Origin: Bacillota bacterium
GTDB lineage: Bacteria > Bacillota > Clostridia > Lachnospirales > Lachnospiraceae
Length of the DNA stretch: 64,000 nucleotides
Direction of reading: 5' to 3'
Assembly: GCA_023436065.1 (NCBI GenBank)
Contig: JAEZKU010000056.1
Location: 1-64,000, forward strand
Made by a program: the position numbers and the translations under genes
In this document: positions 43,805 to 52,339 of the stretch, in pieces
Layout of the letters: each line of letters starts with the position of its first letter
How positions within the stretch are numbered: the first letter of the stretch is position 1
Notes under the pieces: model-generated
What the model saw: only the letters and a program-made list of their open reading frames with translations
What the model was told of the DNA's origin: nothing
Databases searched by the model: none

Positions 43805-43876
43805 GATGGATGTGTATGAGATGAATGTGTAAGAGATGAATGTGTAAGTGATGTATATGTACGAGATGTATGTGCC
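43805..43876. repeat. 15-bp tandem repeat, about 4.8 copies
   Basis: Units at 43805, 43820, 43835 and 43850 (15 bases each) and a partial unit from 43865 follow GATGAATGTGTAAGA with a few changes. The last unit merges into palindromic element B. Confidence 0.85.
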
Positions 43877-43981
43877 AAAAGTGCTACGCACGTTTTTCCG
43901 GATATAAGCCGTTGCCATCACAATCAAGCTTGCATAGCAACGACTTATATCCGAAAAGCACCGAAGGTGCTTTTGGCACAT
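43870..43981. repeat. 112-bp palindromic element (copy B)
   Basis: Outer arms ATGTGCCAAAA and TTTTGGCACAT pair perfectly. Inside are GTGCTACGCAC, a long stem (CGGATATAAG with CTTATATCCG, then GTTGC with GCAAC) around AAGCTTGC, and AAGCACCGAAGGTGCTT. It matches copy A at 24928-25045 in plan and in several sequence blocks. Confidence 0.85.
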
Positions 43982-44005
43982 TTATTGGATAATACCATAG
44001 ACTTT

Positions 44006-44095
44006 CATTGTAGAAGGGTCTATCATTGTGGAAGGTCCTGTAGTTATGGTATGTACTGTCAATTTGGCAGGGCCTGTCATTGTTGCAGGTTATAT
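44006..44095. repeat. 18-bp tandem repeat, five copies
   Basis: Five units of exactly 18 bases start at 44006, 44024, 44042, 44060 and 44078. The consensus is near CATTGTGGAAGGTCCTGT; unit 3 is the most diverged. The array lies in the 663-base gap between the permease and the DUF4153 gene, which otherwise holds only repeat B, the 15-base array and promoters. Confidence 0.8.
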
Positions 44096-44133
44096 TATTT
44101 GTGATTTACAGTTTGTTAATTAAATCATTGTTC

Positions 44134-44162
44134 TTTGTACATATTATAGATTGTGGTACAAT
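44134..44162 (+). promoter_or_regulatory. Promoter of the DUF4153 gene
   Basis: TTTGTA at 44134-44139, 17-base spacer, TACAAT at 44157-44162. Confidence 0.55.
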
Positions 44163-44294
44163 AGGGATTAAGTAAGGAGATTTATGTAAGCTTTCTCGGG
44201 GTTTTAATTTTATTTTACATTCGGGTGTAGGTGCTGTAACATAACTTTGCAGTGTTCAAACCTGAGTGGAAATATGTTTATTAGGAGTGATGGC

Positions 44295-46109
44295 ATGAAG
44301 GTGATTTCCGGACTGAGGAGGAAGTGGCAGGGTCTGGCGGATACAGTAAACCGTTTTCCGCTGACAATCATTTTGTTGATCGCTGCCGCTGCATCCAATA
44401 CAATAGGAATTGAATCAGAAGATAATCTTGTTTATACACATTTACTGATAACTTTTCTGGTTGGGGCTGCAGCTTTTGTTGTGCTGCAGATGCTTTATGA
44501 AAGATTTTTTGATAACCCTGTACTGAGACTGATCTTTGCAGTGATTTCCGTAGCCGGATCAGTGCTGTACTACTTAAGCATTCGTGATGACAAGTGGGAT
44601 ACTGAGATTTCGGTTCGTACCATAGTGTTATTCTTTGTCCTATTGATTGCATTTTTATGGATTCCGGTAATCAGGAGCAGCTATAACTTCAACGAAAGCT
44701 TCCTTGTTGTCTTTAAAGGCTTTTTTACAGCTCTGCTTTTCGATGGAGTCCTATATCTTGGGATCGTATTGATCATCAGTGCCATCAATCTTTTAATCAC
44801 AAGGCTGGATGACCAAATCCTCTTACATGCCTTGAATATCATCGGAATCATGATTGCACCTACCTACCTGCTTACCATAATTCCGGTCTATCCGGGTAAG
44901 AGGGAGCTGCTCGTTAATAAAGACAGCACATCAAAGACAGAGGAAGCAGTTCAAACGATTGAGGAGCAATCCGGAACCTATATCGAGAAAATGATTACAC
45001 CGAATAAATTACTGATTTCACTGATCTCATATGTGGTAATACCGATTACAGCGGTATTTACGATTATCCTGCTGCTTTATATTATCATCAATATCCGCGG
45101 AGAGTTCTGGACGGATAACCTGATGGAACCGATGCTGGTTTCCTATTCCATCACGGTGATTGTTGTCTATCTGCTGGCAAGTACCATTCATCATTCGTTT
45201 GCAAAGTACTTCCGAAGGATATTTCCCAAGGTATTAATTCCTTTGGTTTTGTTTCAAACCGTTTCTTCTATATTAAAGATATCAGAGGCCGGTATCACCT
45301 ATGGGCGCTATTATGTGATCCTGTTCGGAGTATTTGCTGTCATTGCCGGCATCTGCTTCTGCATTTTACCGGTACGCAAGAACGGTGTCATAGCACCTAT
45401 CCTGATGGGAATGGCGCTCCTCTCTATCATACCGCCTGTGGATGCCTTTACGGTAAGCAAATGGAATCAAATCAACAGGCTGGAAGCTGCGCTTACGAGA
45501 AACAATATGCTTTCAGAAGGGGTTATCATACCCAGATCAGATATATCAGAAGAGGATAAGGAAGCTATTATAAAATCTATTGATTATATCATCCGTATGG
45601 GATATGATAAGAAATTACCATATCTTTCAACATATACAGGTACCTATGAATTTGAGAGAACCTTCGGTTTCGCTCAGTATGGCGGGGCAGACAGCGTATA
45701 CCAGAGCTTTTATATAAGCAGAAATACAGAAGAGCCTGTTTCGATCTCAGGGTTTGATAAGATGCTGCAGCTGAACATCTACAATGCCTCACCCGAAATC
45801 GTAAGTAGTCTGTTTGAAATTAACGGAGCATCTTATGTGATACGATATACGAATAGGACGGGAGTAGGTCAGTTTATCACCCTTGAAGGCGCTGACGGCG
45901 GGGAAATACTTTCATTTGACACTGATGAGATATATGAACGGTTTAAGGAAGCATCCGAGAAGATCAGCCGTCCTACGAAGGACATGACCTTTACAAGGGA
46001 AAATGAAAAGGCTGTCATTACCTTGGTGGCCAACTCTGTCAGTGGCAGCGAGGGGACAGCCGGGTCCGACCTGTCTGCTGATTTGCTTGTATTTATTAGG
46101 ATTAAATAA
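44295..46109 (+). CDS. DUF4153 family multi-pass membrane protein
   Basis: A 604-residue protein with about eleven hydrophobic segments between residues 20 and 390 and a soluble C-terminal region of about 200 residues. The membrane part with LWIPVIRSSYNFNESFLVVF and YLGIVLIISAINLLITRLDD fits DUF4153, a family of unknown function. AGGAG lies before the ATG at 44295; the frame is open to 44247 without a better site. It is a single-gene unit. A distant relative in layout is the DUF4173 protein at 1019-2647. Confidence 0.75.
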   Translation: MKVISGLRRKWQGLADTVNRFPLTIILLIAAAASNTIGIESEDNLVYTHLLITFLVGAAAFVVLQMLYERFFDNPVLRLIFAVISVAGSVLYYLSIRDDKWDTEISVRTIVLFFVLLIAFLWIPVIRSSYNFNESFLVVFKGFFTALLFDGVLYLGIVLIISAINLLITRLDDQILLHALNIIGIMIAPTYLLTIIPVYPGKRELLVNKDSTSKTEEAVQTIEEQSGTYIEKMITPNKLLISLISYVVIPITAVFTIILLLYIIINIRGEFWTDNLMEPMLVSYSITVIVVYLLASTIHHSFAKYFRRIFPKVLIPLVLFQTVSSILKISEAGITYGRYYVILFGVFAVIAGICFCILPVRKNGVIAPILMGMALLSIIPPVDAFTVSKWNQINRLEAALTRNNMLSEGVIIPRSDISEEDKEAIIKSIDYIIRMGYDKKLPYLSTYTGTYEFERTFGFAQYGGADSVYQSFYISRNTEEPVSISGFDKMLQLNIYNASPEIVSSLFEINGASYVIRYTNRTGVGQFITLEGADGGEILSFDTDEIYERFKEASEKISRPTKDMTFTRENEKAVITLVANSVSGSEGTAGSDLSADLLVFIRIK

Positions 46110-46224
46110 ATCCTATTAAATCTATAGAAAAAGTATAGTAATAAGGAGAGCTTTATGCTAAACTGATTTTCAGATCACGGTAATGGTTCCCCTGATCATC
46201 TATTTTAGCTAAAGGAATAGTACA

Positions 46225-47367
46225 ATGAACAAGATGAATAACAGAGAAATCACGGTACAGCAGTTAAAGACATTATCTGCTCAGGAATATCTGCTGGTGG
46301 ATATCCGGGATGAAATCTCATTTAACCATGGATATATCCCGGGTGCCGTGAATATGAGCACAGAAGAGCTCACACAAAATATTGAGAAATTACCGATGGA
46401 TCGAAAGATCATCATATACTGTATGAAGGGCATCATAAGCGAGGAGGTAGCGCAAGAGCTATCCTCCAAGGGCCTCGAAGCCTATAATCTGACAGGAGGT
46501 TACGGAGTCTGGCTTAAGGAAAGCTTTGATGAAGTGAGCCGCTGTGAGGAGATAGAGCTGAGTCTCAGAAAGAAATTCCATAAATCTATTTTCACGAAAT
46601 TCGCAAAAGCAGTCAATGAATATGAACTGGTTAAGGAAGGTGATAAGATTGCGGTCTGCATCTCCGGAGGCAAGGATTCTATGTTGATGGCGAAGCTGTT
46701 TCAGGAACTGAAAAGACACAACAAATTTCCCTTTGAGGTTGTCTATCTGGTAATGAATCCGGGCTACAGTGATTTTAACCGGGAGATTATCGAGACCAAT
46801 GCCAAGCTTATGGGAATTCCGATTACAATGTTTGAAACGAATATATTTGATGCGGTATTTGAGGTGGAAAAATCTCCATGTTATCTCTGTGCCAGAATGA
46901 GACGCGGACACCTGTACCGGAAGGCACAGGAGCTGGGTTGCAATAAAATCGCCCTGGGTCATCATTATGATGATGTGATAGAGACAATTCTTATGGGAAT
47001 GCTGTACGGTGCCCAGATTCAGACCATGATGCCGAAGCTCCACAGTACGAATTTTGAAGGAATGGAGCTCATCCGACCGATGTATCTGATCCGGGAAGAG
47101 GATATTAAGCATTGGAGAGAATATAATCATCTGCATTTTATCCAATGTGCCTGTCGGTTTACAGATACTTGTACCGTTGGCAGCAGTGACGGTAATACCG
47201 GTTCTAAGAGACAGGAAATCAAGAATCTGATTAAGAAGCTGAAGGAAACGAATCCGTATGTCGAGGGTAATATTTTTCGAAGCATTGAGAATGTGAATCT
47301 GGATACTGTGATTGCTTATAAGCAAAAAGGAGTTCAGCATCATTTCTTGGAGGATTATGATTTATGA
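46225..47367 (+). CDS. Rhodanese-TtcA-like PP-loop ATPase fusion
   Basis: A 380-residue fusion. Residues 1-100 are a rhodanese domain with the persulfide Cys in IIIYCMKGI. Residues 130-360 are a PP-loop ATPase with CISGGKDSMLMAKL and a CYLCAR pair, related to the TtcA/TilS/ATPase group that inserts sulfur into tRNA. A later CACRF provides further Cys. Having a persulfide carrier and an ATP-dependent thiolase in one chain suggests direct sulfur relay to a tRNA base or small molecule. The gene overlaps the LysR gene by four bases. Start 46225 follows AAAGGA; ATG at 46234 is an alternative. Confidence 0.85.
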   Translation: MNKMNNREITVQQLKTLSAQEYLLVDIRDEISFNHGYIPGAVNMSTEELTQNIEKLPMDRKIIIYCMKGIISEEVAQELSSKGLEAYNLTGGYGVWLKESFDEVSRCEEIELSLRKKFHKSIFTKFAKAVNEYELVKEGDKIAVCISGGKDSMLMAKLFQELKRHNKFPFEVVYLVMNPGYSDFNREIIETNAKLMGIPITMFETNIFDAVFEVEKSPCYLCARMRRGHLYRKAQELGCNKIALGHHYDDVIETILMGMLYGAQIQTMMPKLHSTNFEGMELIRPMYLIREEDIKHWREYNHLHFIQCACRFTDTCTVGSSDGNTGSKRQEIKNLIKKLKETNPYVEGNIFRSIENVNLDTVIAYKQKGVQHHFLEDYDL

Positions 47368-48272
47368 CTTTACAACAGTTAAGGTATGCGGTTTGTGTTG
47401 CGAATAATAAATCGATGAACAAAGCCGCAACAGAGCTTTTTATTACTCAGCCCAGTCTGTCCAGTACGATACGCGATCTGGAGGAAGAGATCGGAGTCGA
47501 ATTGTTCAAGCGTACCAACCGGGGAATCGTCATTACACCGGAGGGGGAAGAATTCCTGGGACATGCCAGACAAATCATTGAGCAATATAAGCTGATTGAG
47601 GAGAGATACATAGACAACAAAAATCCGAAGAAGAAATTCAGTGTCTCCATGCAGCACTATACGTTTGCCGTTCAGGCATTTATCGAGATGGCTAAGGAAT
47701 TCGGTATGGAGGATTACGAGTTTGCAGTCCATGAGACAAAGACCCATGAGGTAATCGATAATGTCAGGAACCAGAAAAGCGAACTGGGGATACTCTATCT
47801 GAATGAGTTTAACCGCAAGGCAATGGAGAAGATATTCAGGGATTATGAACTGGAATATACAGAGCTGTTCCAGTGCAGTATTTATGTGTATCTGTGGAAG
47901 AATAATCCTCTGGCCGGCAAGAGTGTAATAGATTTTGAGGATCTGAAGGATTATCCCTGTCTGTCCTTTGAACAGGGGGTTAATAATTCGTTTTATTTCG
48001 CCGAAGAGGTGTTCAGTACTCTGCATTATAAGCAAATCATTAAGGCGGATGACAGGGCAACCCTGCTTAATCTGATGATTGGTTTGAACGGTTATACTTT
48101 ATGTTCGGGCATTATCTGCGAGGAGCTGAATGGTGACAGCTATAAAGCAGTTCCATTAAATACACAGGAGAAGATGAGTATCGGCTATATCAAGAGCAGT
48201 AAGCAGCCACTTAGCAGATTAGGAGAGAGATACATCGAGGAATTGTTAAAATTCCGTGATAAGGTATTATAA
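47364..48272 (+). CDS. LysR-family transcriptional regulator
   Basis: A 302-residue regulator with the winged HTH at residues 1-60 (MNKAATELFITQPSLSSTIR) and a periplasmic-binding-like effector domain in the rest. Its ATG overlaps the stop codon of the rhodanese-TtcA gene, so the two are translationally coupled. The surrounding genes concern sulfur transfer and sulfur amino acids, which suggests a CysB/CysR-like role sensing a sulfur metabolite (inference). LysR genes are usually divergent from their targets, so the same-strand placement is a small oddity. Confidence 0.9.
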   Translation: MTLQQLRYAVCVANNKSMNKAATELFITQPSLSSTIRDLEEEIGVELFKRTNRGIVITPEGEEFLGHARQIIEQYKLIEERYIDNKNPKKKFSVSMQHYTFAVQAFIEMAKEFGMEDYEFAVHETKTHEVIDNVRNQKSELGILYLNEFNRKAMEKIFRDYELEYTELFQCSIYVYLWKNNPLAGKSVIDFEDLKDYPCLSFEQGVNNSFYFAEEVFSTLHYKQIIKADDRATLLNLMIGLNGYTLCSGIICEELNGDSYKAVPLNTQEKMSIGYIKSSKQPLSRLGERYIEELLKFRDKVL

Positions 48273-48337
48273 AACGATCGGCTAAGGATTGGCCGGTAAT
48301 ATCACACAAGTCAAGGTATGGGAGGAAATGAAAGACT

Positions 48338-49162
48338 ATGAACGCACAGGAAAAACTTACTGTATTAAAGGATTATTTAGAACAAAGACAAAGGATAGCA
48401 ATCGCTTTTTCCGGAGGGGTCGACTCGACCTTCTTATTAAAGGTTGCACATGACTTGCTTGGAGACAATGTGATCGCAGTTACCGCGACCTCCTGCTCCT
48501 TCCCTAAGAGAGAGCTGAAGGAAGCCAGTGATTTCTGCGAGAGAGAAGGTATCAGACATATCATCTGCGAATCAGAGGAACTGCAGATAGAAGGCTTTTC
48601 TCATAACCCTGTTAACCGTTGCTACCTCTGCAAATCCGAATTGTTCACAAAGATATGGGATATTGCGAAGCAACAGGATATTCCTTATGTGGCAGAGGCT
48701 TCTAACATTGATGATAACGGAGACTACCGTCCCGGTCTGCAGGCAGTGAAGGAGTTGAAGGTACTAAGCCCGTTAAGAGCGGCAGACTTAAATAAAAATG
48801 AGATCCGGATTCTGTCAAAGGAACTCGGACTATCCACCTGGAACAAGCAATCCTTTGCCTGCCTGTCCTCGCGCTTCGTCTATGGAGAGGAAATTACAGA
48901 GGAAAAGCTGCACATGGTGGATGAAGCAGAACAGCTTCTGCTGGATCTGGGCTTTCGCCAGGTACGGGTCCGTATTCATGACAAGATTGCAAGAATTGAG
49001 ATAACGAAGGAGGAGTTCCCTAAGATGTTGGAAATGGTACATACACAGCCGGTGACTGAGGTTATTCATCAAAAGCTTAAGAAACTGGGCTTCTCCTATG
49101 TTACCATGGATCTTGGAGGGTATCGGACAGGCAGTATGAACGATTCCATATTGCAGAATTAG
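48338..49162 (+). CDS. larE: LarE-type ATP-dependent sulfur transferase
   Basis: A 274-residue PP-loop enzyme with AFSGGVDSTFLLK (residues 23-35) and the C-terminal ACLSSRFVYG. LarE adenylates and thiolates the pyridine-dicarboxylate precursor of the nickel-pincer nucleotide of lactate racemase. Here three cysteines are in place: Cys95 and Cys98 in RCYLCK, and Cys175 in ACLSSR. This fits the Fe-S cluster-using LarE type rather than the single-Cys sacrificial type. larA, larB and larC are not in the window, and the neighbours are sulfur genes, so the true substrate may differ. GGAGG lies before the ATG. Confidence 0.85.
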   Translation: MNAQEKLTVLKDYLEQRQRIAIAFSGGVDSTFLLKVAHDLLGDNVIAVTATSCSFPKRELKEASDFCEREGIRHIICESEELQIEGFSHNPVNRCYLCKSELFTKIWDIAKQQDIPYVAEASNIDDNGDYRPGLQAVKELKVLSPLRAADLNKNEIRILSKELGLSTWNKQSFACLSSRFVYGEEITEEKLHMVDEAEQLLLDLGFRQVRVRIHDKIARIEITKEEFPKMLEMVHTQPVTEVIHQKLKKLGFSYVTMDLGGYRTGSMNDSILQN

Positions 49163-49186
49163 TAAATATACTTATACTATGAGGAG

Positions 49187-49225
49187 TAGCTGGTTATATG
49201 ATGTTCTTATAACCAGCTATCGTTT
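49187..49225 (+). terminator. Terminator after larE
   Basis: TAGCTGGTTATA (49187-49198) pairs perfectly with TATAACCAGCTA (49208-49219), followed by TCGTTTTTAT. Confidence 0.88.
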
Positions 49226-49322
49226 TTATATAATAGCCATGATGCCTGCGCGATGCTATAATATCTGAAAAATCGTAATAATTATATACTCTTCAAACAG
49301 GTAAGGAGCAGTGAGGTAGAAT

Positions 49323-50477
49323 ATGGAATATCAATTTTCAACAAAATGTATCTATGGAGATGGTTCTCGACCAAATTGTGATAAATCGGGAGCAGTCAGC
49401 TTCCCGATCTATCAGTCAGCGACCTTTGCCCATGTAGGAGTGGGTGAAAGTACCGGGTATGATTACAGCAGACTGCAGAATCCGACCAGAGAACAGCTGG
49501 AGAAAGTGGTAGCAGCTCTGGAAAACGGTAAAGATGCGCTGGCTTTTTCCAGTGGAATGGCTGCTATTACCGCTTTGATGGAGATTTTTGCACCGGGAGA
49601 CCATATTATCACGGACAGTGATCTGTATGGGGGCAGTATCCGTCTGTTTAACCATATCAGTAAGAAAAACGGTATCACCTTCAGTCATGTGGACTGCTCC
49701 AGGGATTCTATCGAGCCCTACATTCAGGAGAATACCAAGGCGGTATTGATCGAAACGCCCTCCAATCCGATGATGAATGTGACAGACATCCGAAAAATTG
49801 CGGAGATTACAAAAAAGTATAATCTGTTATTTATCGTGGATAATACATTTCTCTCACCGTACTTCCAGAATCCACTGGATTTGGGTGCGGATATAGTTCT
49901 GCATAGCGGAACCAAGTATCTGGGAGGTCATAATGACACAATCGCAGGCTTTGTGATTACCTCTTCGACAGAGATTTCTGAGAAATTAAGATTTATCATA
50001 AAGACAGTAGGCTCCGGCTTAGCTCCATTTGACAGCTGGTTGCTGCTGCGGGGGATTAAGACACTTGCGCTCAGGATGGAGGCATCACAAAGGAATGCCT
50101 TAGCAATAGTGGATTGGCTGCAGAAGGAGAAGAAAGTCACGAAGGTATACTATCCGGGAATTCCGGGTACAAAGGGCTATGAGATCTGTAAGAGTCAGGC
50201 GAGGGGCTTCGGCAGTATGATTACCTTTGAGACAGAGTCTACGGAGTTGGCTGTAAATATTCTGAATCGCGTGAAGTTAATTCAATTCGCTGAAAGCCTT
50301 GGTGGGGTTGAGACACTGATTACCTATCCGATCACCCAAACCCATGCAGATGTACCGAAGGAGGTCCTGGCGGCTAACGGAGTTACAGACAGAATTCTTC
50401 GTCTATCGGTGGGGATTGAAGACACCGGGGATCTGCTGGAGGAATTAAGAAGAATTTTCGAGGAAGGTGAGGAATAG
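49323..50477 (+). CDS. Cys/Met metabolism PLP-dependent enzyme (cystathionine gamma-synthase/lyase type)
   Basis: A 384-residue PLP enzyme of the Cys/Met metabolism family. YDYSRLQNPTREQLE (PLP phosphate contact from the partner subunit), ALAFSSGMAAI, IVDNTFLSP and the PLP lysine in HSGTKYLGGHND are visible, as is LAPFDSWLLLRGIKTL. Members act as cystathionine gamma-synthase, gamma-lyase, methionine gamma-lyase or O-acetylhomoserine sulfhydrylase; these cannot be told apart here. patB begins one base after its stop, so both enzymes belong to one transcript for homocysteine/cysteine interconversion. A TATAAT at 49250-49261 with a poor -35 hints at activator control. Confidence 0.9.
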   Translation: MEYQFSTKCIYGDGSRPNCDKSGAVSFPIYQSATFAHVGVGESTGYDYSRLQNPTREQLEKVVAALENGKDALAFSSGMAAITALMEIFAPGDHIITDSDLYGGSIRLFNHISKKNGITFSHVDCSRDSIEPYIQENTKAVLIETPSNPMMNVTDIRKIAEITKKYNLLFIVDNTFLSPYFQNPLDLGADIVLHSGTKYLGGHNDTIAGFVITSSTEISEKLRFIIKTVGSGLAPFDSWLLLRGIKTLALRMEASQRNALAIVDWLQKEKKVTKVYYPGIPGTKGYEICKSQARGFGSMITFETESTELAVNILNRVKLIQFAESLGGVETLITYPITQTHADVPKEVLAANGVTDRILRLSVGIEDTGDLLEELRRIFEEGEE

Positions 50478-50478
50478 A

Positions 50479-51720
50479 ATGAGCGAAAGAGTAAGCGATG
50501 GCTTGAGTAATGACTCCGGTAATGGAGTGAATATAAAAGAAATTGATTTTGATAAGATAATTGATCGTAAAAATACCAACAGCTTAAAATATGACTTTGC
50601 CGTGCGTCGGGGTAAGCCGGAGGATATCCTTCCTTTATGGGTCGCAGACATGGATTTTAGAGTGTCCCAGAAGATACTGGATGCAGTACATGAACGTGTC
50701 GAACACGGCATATTCGGTTATAGTGAAGTACAGGAAGGCTATTTCGAAGCACTGCAGCAATGGATGAAGGAGAAGCATGGTTGGAATATTGACCGAAGAT
50801 GGTTGGTAAAGACACCGGGTGTGGTGTTTGCTATCGCTATGGCTGTTCAAGCCTTTACGAAACCGGGTGACGCCATTCTGATACAGAAGCCGGTGTATTA
50901 TCCCTTCGAAGAGGTAATTGAGGATAATCAGAGGAAGCTTGTGGATAATACCCTCCTTCTTGGAGATGATGGTGTATATCATATGGATCTGGAGGATTTT
51001 GAACGTAAGATCGTGGATAATCAGGTTAAATTGTTCCTGCTGTGCAATCCTCATAATCCGGTCGGTAGGGTATGGACAAGGGATGAACTGAAAAGTATAG
51101 GGGAGATCTGTATCAAGCATGATGTGTTAATAGTCAGCGATGAGATTCATATGGATTTTGTATACGAAGGACATCGACACCAGGTATTTGCAGATATTTG
51201 CGAAGAGTTTCAGTCCAGGACGATTACCTGTACTTCACCGAGTAAGACCTTTAATCTGGCAGGGCTACAGGTATCCAACATCCTCATCTCTGATCATAAG
51301 CTGAGGCAGCAGTTCCGCAGGCAGATTGACGCAGCAGGTTACAGTCAGCTGAATGCCATAGGTCTGACAGCCTGTGAAGCTGCATACAGATTCGGGACAC
51401 CGTGGTACGAAGAACTGATGAGATACCTGTCTGATAATATTCGATATCTCAAAGGCTTTCTGGAGGAACATCTGCCTCAGATCAGGCTGATCGAACCGGA
51501 GGGTACCTATCTGGTCTGGCTGGATTTCAGAGATCTGGGTATGACAGAAGAGGAAAGGGAAGAGCTCATTGTGCATAAGGCAGGTCTTTGGCTGGACAGC
51601 GGCGTGATGTTCGGTCCGTCGGGAGAAGGCTTTGAGCGGATCAATATAGCCTGTCCCAGGGCAATTCTTGAAAAGGCACTGACTAAGCTTGCGAAAGCAA
51701 TAACAGATATTAATAAATAA
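50479..51720 (+). CDS. patB: PatB/MalY-type cystathionine beta-lyase
   Basis: A 413-residue fold-type I PLP aminotransferase-like enzyme of the MalY/PatB group, which splits cystathionine or cysteine conjugates to thiol, pyruvate and ammonia. The group start RKNTNSLKYD, LPLWVADMDF, LLCNPHNPVGRVW, SDEIHMDF and the PLP lysine in SPSKTFNLAGLQ are in order. GTG at 50467 is in frame, but the ATG at 50479 is six bases after GAGG and one base after the previous stop. Some MalY proteins also bind regulators; nothing here shows that. Confidence 0.92.
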   Translation: MSERVSDGLSNDSGNGVNIKEIDFDKIIDRKNTNSLKYDFAVRRGKPEDILPLWVADMDFRVSQKILDAVHERVEHGIFGYSEVQEGYFEALQQWMKEKHGWNIDRRWLVKTPGVVFAIAMAVQAFTKPGDAILIQKPVYYPFEEVIEDNQRKLVDNTLLLGDDGVYHMDLEDFERKIVDNQVKLFLLCNPHNPVGRVWTRDELKSIGEICIKHDVLIVSDEIHMDFVYEGHRHQVFADICEEFQSRTITCTSPSKTFNLAGLQVSNILISDHKLRQQFRRQIDAAGYSQLNAIGLTACEAAYRFGTPWYEELMRYLSDNIRYLKGFLEEHLPQIRLIEPEGTYLVWLDFRDLGMTEEEREELIVHKAGLWLDSGVMFGPSGEGFERINIACPRAILEKALTKLAKAITDINK

Positions 51721-51733
51721 GAGTATGATATAT

Positions 51734-51778
51734 CGGAGGGATACCTGGAGCATGAATCAGGGTTCCTCCCGTTTCGCT
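51734..51778 (+). terminator. Probable terminator after patB
   Basis: CGGAGGGATACCTG pairs with CAGGGTTCCTCCCG at 11 of 14 positions, followed by TTTCGCTTCT. Confidence 0.55.
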
Positions 51779-51858
51779 TCTATGACAGTGATAAGTAAGA
51801 TTTATATTCAGAGATTGGCACTGTTGAGCAGATTTTAATTGGAAATAATTAATTCTAA

Positions 51859-51887
51859 TTGACACAAATCAAGTGTTGTTGTACACT
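51859..51887 (+). promoter_or_regulatory. Promoter of the lysine riboswitch unit
   Basis: TTGACA at 51859-51864, 17-base spacer, TACACT at 51882-51887. Confidence 0.8.
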
Positions 51888-51920
51888 TATAGCGTAATTT
51901 CATAAGGCCTCACTATCAAA

Positions 51921-52161
51921 GGTGAGGTAGAGGCGCGATATTTAACAGTCTGTAGAGGAGCTTGAGAAGCTGTGATACTACGGAGAAGGAAATGTCGCCG
52001 AAGTGTATGGTATACTCAGTACCATATGCTGGGTCTGTAGTTAAGAGCTGCAGGACTGTCTTGGTTAGCGACCCGGCTTTCCAAGTTGTGCTATCTCATA
52101 TGGGATATTGGGGACTTAGGCGGACAATGAAGTATAACCTGAGTGAACCTCAGGTTTTTTT
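51921..52161 (+). ncRNA. Lysine riboswitch with terminator
   Basis: The conserved L-box core is clear: GTGAGGTAGAGGCGCG at the 5' side, GGAAATGTCGCCGAAG, ATGCTGGGTCTG and GGACTGTC. P1 pairs GTGAGGTAG (51922-51930) with CTATCTCAT (52091-52099). A terminator, AACCTGAG/CTCAGGTT with seven T, follows at 52136-52161. Bound lysine should favour termination, so the transport genes are expressed when lysine is scarce. Apart from the hairpin at 51734 and the promoter, nothing else is seen between 51721 and 52339. Confidence 0.95.
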
Positions 52162-52339
52162 AGTTCAAAGGAATATGCGCCCTATGAATTAAAAACCTTT
52201 GGAATTCGTGGAAGTTTCCTCCATGAAATAAGGATACTCAGAGTACATAATTGCAGATACTGATATTGGAAAGCTTCTGCCCCATATAAATTGGCAGATA
52301 GGTCTTATAGAAACAGATTATAGTGATGGAGGATAATTT

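Noticed and set aside
43787..43981. 64-codon minus-strand frame rich in TYISY repeats
   Set aside because: It is a translation of the 15-base tandem repeat and palindromic element B, without a ribosome binding site.
46155..46166. Three-codon uORF (MLN) with AAGGAG before the rhodanese-TtcA gene
   Set aside because: Too short to support without data; no terminator or competing stem nearby.
46459..47343. 294-codon frame antisense to the rhodanese-TtcA gene
   Set aside because: A shadow of the conserved coding strand; no ribosome binding site or family motif.
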